DNA of 8,599 nucleotides, from the NCBI GenBank assembly GCA_946886425.1, contig CAMPIP010000098.1, positions 1 to 8,599 of the forward strand. The letters are read 5' to 3'. The notes under the pieces were generated by a model. That model was not told where the DNA came from, did no database searches, and worked only from the letters and a program-made list of their open reading frames with translations. Position numbers and translations under genes: made by a program. The DNA comes from an uncultured Actinomycetes bacterium. Its GTDB lineage: Bacteria; Actinomycetota; Thermoleophilia; Solirubrobacterales; 70-9. Positions 5,090 to 8,599 of this stretch are shown in pieces. The stretch's first letter is position 1. Each line of letters starts with the position of its first letter.

Positions 5090-6226
5090 CTACTTGCCCA
5101 GCAGCGCGCAGACCGCGCTGGCCTGGACGCCGCGTAGCTGCGCGAGCAACTTGCCCTTGGGGGCGGGGATGTTCAGCGAGGTGGTGACGGAGCGGCTGCC
5201 GTCGGCGGTGGCGGCCGCCCACTGGGTGTAGCCGGGGAAGTTGCCGGTGTGGCCGTAGACCGTCCCGCACTTGCTCTGGTACCGGAAGAGGGCGAGGCCG
5301 GCGGAGTTCTTGCCGGGCCCGGGAGGGCTCGACTTGCCACCGACGAACCAGCGCATCTGCTGCTCCTGCTGGGCCTTGTCGAAGTACTTCAGCCCCAGGT
5401 AGGAGCGAATGAAGGTGTTGAGGTTCGCAGGGGTGGAGACGATCCCGCCCGAGGCCCAGGCGCCGCTGGGGCTGAGCGCGGTCGAGACGTCCGCGGGCTT
5501 CTCCCCGGGCGCGACCTGGTAGCCGTGGATGTAGGGGCTCGGCAGGGCGGCCTTGGTGGGGAGCGAGGTCTGCCGCAGCCCGGTCGGGCCGAAGACGATC
5601 TGTTCGAGCGCCTGGGTGTAGGTGCCGCCGGTGACGGCTTCGACGATCAGGCCGACGACGATGTTGTCGGTGTTCGAGTACTCGTAGGTGGACTCGGGGG
5701 TGAACTCGAGCGGGTCCTTCGCGACCCAGCTGATGATCGTCCGCGGCGAGACGTAGCCGTGCGGCTTCTTCTGCGCCTGTTCGACGAAGCCCTTCGACTG
5801 GGTGTAGTCGGGCAGGCCGCTGGTGTGGTTGAGCATCTGCCGGACCGTCACCGCGCTCCAGGCCGCCGGCATCCCGGTCAGCCGCTGGCCGATCGTGTCG
5901 TCGAGGCCGAGCTTCCCGGCCCGCACGAGGTTGAGGGCGACGGCGCCGTTGAAGGCCTTGGCGACGCTGGCAATCCGCATGTGGTCGGTCGCCCGCGGCG
6001 CGGCTTTCTTCTTCACGTCGGCCTGGCCGGCGCGCAGCACGGTCAGCTCGCCGCCCCTGTTGAGCGTCGCGATCGCGCCGAGCGGGCCGCCGGGCGCCCT
6101 GACCAGCCGCTCCAGGCCGCGCCGCACGTCGGCGTTCGTGGTCGCCGCGCTGGCCGAGCTGGCGAAGCCGATCGTGGCGAACAAGGTGAGGAGGGCTCCG
6201 AGGCGGAGCGATAGGCCGGATCGCAT
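5090..6226 (-). CDS. Exported beta-lactamase-fold serine hydrolase (class C / DD-peptidase-like)
   Basis: This 378-residue protein has a signal peptide (MRSGLSLRLGALLTLF..., likely cut after SASA near residue 27). It carries the three active-site elements of the serine beta-lactamase/DD-peptidase family (Pfam Beta-lactamase, COG1680): SVAK (87-90, nucleophile Ser87 and Lys90), YSN (183-185), and HTG (326-328) in place of KTG. The HTG variant is common in the DD-carboxypeptidase, esterase and D-aminopeptidase branch. Further family landmarks are MLNHTSGLPDY (131-141) and ASGGIVST (258-265). Two cysteines (320, 373) could form a disulfide outside the cell. It should act on the cell wall or on small ester/amide substrates, and an antibiotic-resistance role cannot be claimed. 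The ATG at 6226 has AGGA 7 bases upstream, overlapping a TANNNT box. The gene diverges from the GNAT gene and stands alone. Confidence 0.93.
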   Translation of the reverse strand: MRSGLSLRLGALLTLFATIGFASSASAATTNADVRRGLERLVRAPGGPLGAIATLNRGGELTVLRAGQADVKKKAAPRATDHMRIASVAKAFNGAVALNLVRAGKLGLDDTIGQRLTGMPAAWSAVTVRQMLNHTSGLPDYTQSKGFVEQAQKKPHGYVSPRTIISWVAKDPLEFTPESTYEYSNTDNIVVGLIVEAVTGGTYTQALEQIVFGPTGLRQTSLPTKAALPSPYIHGYQVAPGEKPADVSTALSPSGAWASGGIVSTPANLNTFIRSYLGLKYFDKAQQEQQMRWFVGGKSSPPGPGKNSAGLALFRYQSKCGTVYGHTGNFPGYTQWAAATADGSRSVTTSLNIPAPKGKLLAQLRGVQASAVCALLGK

Positions 6227-6232
6227 CCGCGC

Positions 6233-6238
6233 ATCCTA
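6233..6238 (-). promoter_or_regulatory. Putative -10 box / or Shine-Dalgarno of the serine hydrolase gene
   Basis: TAGGAT ends 6 bases before the ATG at 6226. It fits TANNNT, as for a leaderless promoter, but its AGGA could equally act as a ribosome-binding site; the sequence cannot decide. The divergent GNAT gene begins 49 bases away. Confidence 0.35.
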
Positions 6239-6275
6239 AGCGGCACGTCCCGGCGCCGCGCAAGAATCCCCACAG

Positions 6276-6596
6276 ATGGGCGCCGAACCGGAGATCGCGA
6301 TCGCCGACAACCGCGACGAATCCCGCTACGAGATCCGCGTCGACGACGAGCTGGCCGGCTTCACCCAGTACCGGCCGCGCCCCCGCGACGCGATCGCCTT
6401 CCTTCACACCGAGATCGACGGGCGCTTCGAGGGCCAGGGCCTCGGCAGCCGGCTGATCGCGTTCGCGCTCGACGACGCCCGCTCCCGCGGCCTCGGGGTG
6501 CTGCCGTTCTGCCCCTTCGTGAAGGGCTACATCGAGCGCCACCCCGACTATCTGGGCCTGGTGCCGGAGGCGGAGCGGGAGCGGTTCGGTTTCTAG
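6276..6596 (+). CDS. Small GNAT-family acetyltransferase-like protein (YjdJ-type)
   Basis: This 106-residue protein matches the short GNAT-like family typified by YjdJ (COG2388, Pfam Acetyltransf_CG). AGFTQYRPRPRDAIAFLHTEID (27-48) is the substrate-side sheet. FEGQGLGSRLI (51-61) is the acetyl-CoA pyrophosphate-binding motif (Q/RxxGxG/A type). GLGVLPFCPFVKGYIERHPDY (71-91) is the conserved C-terminal signature, with Cys79 at the place conserved in the family. The length is normal for these single-domain proteins, which are about half the size of usual GNAT enzymes. The acceptor is unknown. No clear Shine-Dalgarno precedes the ATG; AAGAAT 8 bases upstream is only a weak -10 match. The stop overlaps that of the opposite-strand membrane protein within CTAG. 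Confidence 0.9.
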   Translation: MGAEPEIAIADNRDESRYEIRVDDELAGFTQYRPRPRDAIAFLHTEIDGRFEGQGLGSRLIAFALDDARSRGLGVLPFCPFVKGYIERHPDYLGLVPEAERERFGF

Positions 6597-6931
6597 GCGG
6601 CTCGGTTGAGCTCGGCGACGTTCGCCCGCAGCCGCCCGCACCACAGCCCGAACAGGGCGACGGCGAGCAGGGCGCCCGCCCAGTGCAGGGCAAAGAGGAC
6701 GGCGACGAGGCTCGGCAGCCCGGCCAGCACGGCGCCGGTCAGGGTCGGGACGACCGCCAGGTCGAGGACGCGAGCCGTGAAGGCGGCGCAGAGCATCCAC
6801 GATGCCGGGCCGGTCAGCCAGCCCCAATCGACGAAGAACTCGCGGGGGAGCGCCAGGCCGAGGGCGGTGGCGAGGACGGCGACGACGACCAGCTGCAACA
6901 GGGCCGCGCGCCAAAGAGTCGGGACGTCCAT
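6593..6931 (-). CDS. Small multi-pass membrane protein, function unknown
   Basis: This 112-residue protein has about four hydrophobic segments (roughly 9-28, 38-56, 58-81, 83-98), a WGWLTGPASW motif (36-45) between the first two, and a short charged tail (GRLRANVAELNRAA). It has few charged residues, so it should lie in the cytoplasmic membrane. I do not recognise a named family, though similar small conserved proteins occur in actinobacteria as far as I recall. The start at 6931 is preferred over an in-frame ATG at 6967: a TANNNT box lies exactly 7 bases ahead of 6931, the protein then opens as MDVPTLWRAALLQ, and the longer form would run through the region I expect to hold the tRNA promoter. 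It is convergent with the GNAT gene. Confidence 0.72.
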   Translation of the reverse strand: MDVPTLWRAALLQLVVVAVLATALGLALPREFFVDWGWLTGPASWMLCAAFTARVLDLAVVPTLTGAVLAGLPSLVAVLFALHWAGALLAVALFGLWCGRLRANVAELNRAA

Positions 6932-6938
6932 CGGGGCG

Positions 6939-6944
6939 AGGCTA
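6939..6944 (-). promoter_or_regulatory. Putative -10 box of the membrane protein gene (leaderless)
   Basis: TAGCCT fits TANNNT and ends 7 bases before the ATG at 6931, with no Shine-Dalgarno in between. The spacing is the same as for the ArsR and SIMPL genes. Confidence 0.4.
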
Positions 6945-6964
6945 GCTGCCACTCGAGGCTCGGG

Positions 6965-6970
6965 CATAAT
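6965..6970 (+). promoter_or_regulatory. Possible -10 box of tRNA-Val
   Basis: CATAAT matches TATAAT at five of six positions and lies 14 bases before the tRNA's first base. I see no clear -35 hexamer upstream. Confidence 0.4.
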
Positions 6971-6984
6971 CGCCGCACCGGCCC

Positions 6985-7057
6985 GGGCGGTTAGCTCAGT
7001 TGGGAGAGCACTTCCCTTACAAGGAAGGGGTCACAGGTTCGAGCCCTGTACCGCCCA
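6985..7057 (+). tRNA. tRNA-Val (anticodon UAC)
   Basis: A complete cloverleaf is visible. The acceptor stem is GGGCGGT (6985-6991) with ACCGCCC (7050-7056). The D arm is GCTC/GAGC (6994-6997, 7006-7009) with loop AGTTGGGA. The anticodon stem is CTTCC/GGAAG (7011-7015, 7023-7027) with loop CTTACAA. The variable loop is GGGTC. The T arm is ACAGG/CCTGT with loop TTCGAGC. All stems are fully Watson-Crick. Anticodon bases 34-36 are TAC, reading GUA valine codons. The discriminator base is A (7057). CCA is not encoded (TTC follows), so it must be added after transcription. Confidence 0.97.
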
Positions 7058-7066
7058 TTCTCAGCG

Positions 7067-7081
7067 CGGCTCGACGAGCCG
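7067..7081 (+). terminator. Short GC hairpin after tRNA-Val
   Basis: CGGCTC-GAC-GAGCCG is a perfect 6-bp stem with a three-base loop beginning 10 bases after the tRNA. It lacks a T-tract, so a terminator role is only suggested by its position between the tRNA and the convergent SIMPL gene. Confidence 0.35.
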
Positions 7082-7118
7082 GACTCGCGTCCATGCGGTA
7101 GATCGCCCGCGCCTGGCG

Positions 7119-7868
7119 CTACTGCAGGGCGAAGACGACGCGGACCGTGGCGCTCACCGTGGAATCGCCCGGCTTGGTCGGGGGCGGCGGGCCGGCGCAG
7201 GCGTCGGCGGAGACCCGTCTGGCCGGCGCCGGGGCGATCGCGCAATCGGTCGCCCCCACCGACTTGGCCTGCGGCGCGGGAGCGAATTCGGCGCCGCCGC
7301 CTTCGTCGATCGAGAGCGCCTGGCCGAGGCTCGCCCCGGCCGCTTTCGCCAGCGCCGTCGCCCGTCCCCGGGCCTTTTCGAAAGCCGCGGTCAGGGCCGA
7401 GGTCGCCGCCGCTTCGGTGTCGCCGACGAAGAAGCTGGGACCGCGGACGCCGGTGGCGCCGGCGCCGATCGCGGCGGCGACGAGTTCGCCGGCCTTGTCC
7501 GGCTGGTGCAGGGTGATCCCGATCCCCTCGCTGGCCCGGTAGGTGGGCCGCTCGCCCCGGAAGCTCTTGCGGACCGAGATGCGGCCGGTGCGGACGTCGC
7601 CGTCGCCGACGCCTGGGATCGCCTGGACCGTGGCGATCACTCGCCGAAGCTTCGCCGAGACCGCCCGCAGAGCCGCCGCCCGCGAGCCCCGTTCGAGGTT
7701 GACCGAGAGGCCGACGCTGGCGCTGTCGTTCGGGACCTTCAGGGTGGCGCTCGCTTGGACCGTCACCGTGCGTTCGGTCGCCGCCGCGGCCGTCGCCGGC
7801 GCCACGGCGGCAAGGCAGAGTGCCACCAGGGCGAGGAACGGGGCGATCGTCTTCGGGCTGGTCCGCAT
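7119..7868 (-). CDS. Exported SIMPL-domain (DUF541) protein
   Basis: This 249-residue protein has a signal peptide (about 1-29: MRTSPKTIAPFLALVALCLA, then a run of alanines). VALC does not satisfy the lipobox, since Leu precedes the Cys. The mature part shows the SIMPL/DUF541 pattern: ERTVTVQASATLKVPNDSAS (32-51), repeated helix-strand units, DVRTGRISVRKSF (91-103), GIGITL, then the FEKARGRATALAKAAGASLGQ helix and turn (163-183), and the final strand STVSATVRVVFAL (236-248). Family members are periplasmic or secreted, with poorly defined roles (oxidative stress, outer-membrane or signalling links). A 45-residue Ala/Pro-rich loop before the last strand holds the two mature-region cysteines (209, 224) and may be clamped by a disulfide. 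The gene starts 30 bases past the TauE-like stop but has its own TANNNT box. The GAGG 2 bases before ATG is too close for a good ribosome-binding site. Confidence 0.9.
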   Translation of the reverse strand: MRTSPKTIAPFLALVALCLAAVAPATAAAATERTVTVQASATLKVPNDSASVGLSVNLERGSRAAALRAVSAKLRRVIATVQAIPGVGDGDVRTGRISVRKSFRGERPTYRASEGIGITLHQPDKAGELVAAAIGAGATGVRGPSFFVGDTEAAATSALTAAFEKARGRATALAKAAGASLGQALSIDEGGGAEFAPAPQAKSVGATDCAIAPAPARRVSADACAGPPPPTKPGDSTVSATVRVVFALQ

Positions 7869-7875
7869 CGCCTCA

Positions 7876-7881
7876 ACCGTA
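7876..7881 (-). promoter_or_regulatory. Putative -10 box of the SIMPL gene (leaderless)
   Basis: TACGGT fits TANNNT and ends exactly 7 bases before the ATG at 7868, in the 30-base gap after the TauE-like gene. It suggests the SIMPL gene can be transcribed on its own. Confidence 0.45.
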
Positions 7882-7898
7882 CCCGCCGGGCGAGCGGC

Positions 7899-8599
7899 TC
7901 AACCGAAGGCGCGCCAGGCCAGCACCGCGGCGACGACCAGGCCGAGCAGGGCGATCGCCACCCGCAGCGTCTCGCCGTCGACGCGGCGCGCGTAGCGGGC
8001 GCCGAGCCGACCGCCGATCAGCGACGAGACCCACAGGCAGACGGCGTAGCGCCACTCGACCGTGGCGAGGAAGCAGTAGGCGACGGTGGCGAGCAGGTTG
8101 GCGCAGCCAGCGAGGAGGATCTTCAGGCCGTTGAGGTGCTGCATCGAGTCGGCGACGAAGAGGCCGAGGAGCCCCAGCAGCAGGATCCCGACCGCGGAGC
8201 CGAAGTAGGCGGCGTAGGCGCCGGAGAGGAGCAGCCCGACGGCTAGGAACGGCGAGCGCTCGTTGCCGGCGTGGGCGATCCGCGCGGTCAGCCGCGGCTG
8301 GAAGAGCAGCAGCAGGCAGGAGCCGGCGACCAGGGCCGGGACGATCGCCTCGAAGGTGTTGTCGGAGGTGACGAGCAGCAGCGCCGTCCCCGCCGCCGCC
8401 CCGGCCAGGGTCGGCACCAGCAGCCGCAGCACTCGGGCGCGCTGCTCGCGCAGCAGGTCCGCGTACCCGATCGCCCCGCCGACCGCGCCCGGCACCAGCC
8501 CGACGGTGCTGGTCACGTTCGCCGACAGCGGCGGCACCCCCAGCGCGACCAGGGTGGGGAAGGTGATCAGCGACCCGGCCCCCGCCAGTGCGTTCGACG
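7899..8599 (-). CDS. TauE/SafE-family membrane permease (5' end outside window)
   Basis: The frame stays open from 8597 down to the TGA at 7901-7899, giving 232 visible residues. The first of them, NALAGAGSLITFPTLVALGV, continues as PPLSANVTSTVGL and is the N-terminal signature region of TauE/SafE (sulfite exporter-like, COG0730) proteins. A GTG at 8537 is therefore internal and not the start. About seven hydrophobic segments follow, including LRLLVPTLAGAAAGTALLLV, FLAVGLLLSGAYAAYFGSAVGILLLGLLG (the second family repeat, with its YFGSAVG turn) and a final LRVAIALLGLVVAAVLAWRAF. Members are usually about 250-260 residues, so perhaps 20-30 residues are missing. The family moves sulfonates, sulfite or related organic anions across the cytoplasmic membrane; the substrate cannot be set here. 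Confidence 0.92.
   Translation of the reverse strand, partial: SNALAGAGSLITFPTLVALGVPPLSANVTSTVGLVPGAVGGAIGYADLLREQRARVLRLLVPTLAGAAAGTALLLVTSDNTFEAIVPALVAGSCLLLLFQPRLTARIAHAGNERSPFLAVGLLLSGAYAAYFGSAVGILLLGLLGLFVADSMQHLNGLKILLAGCANLLATVAYCFLATVEWRYAVCLWVSSLIGGRLGARYARRVDGETLRVAIALLGLVVAAVLAWRAFG

Noticed and set aside
5090..6226. Calling the serine hydrolase an antibiotic-resistance beta-lactamase
   Set aside because: The fold and motifs fit, but HTG replaces KTG and the wider family is mostly peptidases and esterases.
5016..6914. 632-codon minus-strand open frame
   Set aside because: It runs out of frame through the serine hydrolase and antisense through the GNAT gene, with Arg/Pro-rich composition.
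1050..7960. About ten copies of the palindrome GCGATCGC, the octamer known as HIP1 in cyanobacteria
   Set aside because: Far more than composition predicts, but every copy I checked lies in the same reading frame as Ala-Ile-Ala (GCG ATC GC). Codon preference in Ala/Ile-rich proteins explains it without a separate DNA signal.
6606..8246. 546-codon plus-strand open frame
   Set aside because: It crosses the tRNA and lies antisense to the membrane protein, SIMPL and TauE genes, all of which have recognisable features.

Overview
The window is GC-rich (roughly 70% by eye) bacterial chromosome with GTG starts, 4-base ATGA/GTGA gene overlaps and a tRNA that does not encode CCA. The gene content is a two-component kinase, an ABC-2 exporter, ArsR/DUF899/SRPBCC genes, SIMPL and TauE-type proteins, and an exported protein with decapeptide repeats. 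It fits a high-GC actinobacterium, and the repeat protein makes me think of the class Thermoleophilia (Solirubrobacterales). That taxonomic guess is inference.

Layout. 1-675 (+) is the C-terminal part of a sensor histidine kinase, cut by the window edge. 688-1437 (-) is an exported decapeptide-repeat protein, facing the kinase tail to tail. A 181-base divergent spacer with two hairpins leads into 1619-3498 (+), a translationally coupled ABC ATPase and ABC-2 permease of the NatA/NatB type. Facing it, 3521-4946 (-) is a compact operon of ArsR regulator, DUF899 thioredoxin-like protein and SRPBCC/AHSA1 protein, each gene overlapping the next by 4 bases. A perfect 18-base inverted repeat covers the ArsR start codon. 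5090-6226 (-) is an exported beta-lactamase-fold serine hydrolase with a long hairpin behind it. Then come a small YjdJ-like GNAT protein (6276-6596, +), a small membrane protein (6593-6931, -) that shares a CTAG stop with it, tRNA-Val(UAC) (6985-7057, +), a SIMPL-domain exported protein (7119-7868, -) and a TauE/SafE-family permease running off the right edge (7899-8599, -).

How the pieces work together. The clearest functional unit is the ArsR-DUF899-SRPBCC operon. It looks autoregulated, and its only cysteines are the CPGC pair of DUF899. The second unit is the two-gene ABC exporter. The rest are single genes. Four of the minus-strand genes carry a TANNNT hexamer 6-7 bases ahead of the ATG, the arrangement expected for leaderless transcription.

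I see no CRISPR array, insertion sequence, prophage, attachment site, toxin-antitoxin pair or replication origin. No gene-free stretch exceeds 300 bases; the longest are 1438-1618 and 4947-5089. This is mostly ordinary chromosome with a few points worth checking, not an obvious new system.
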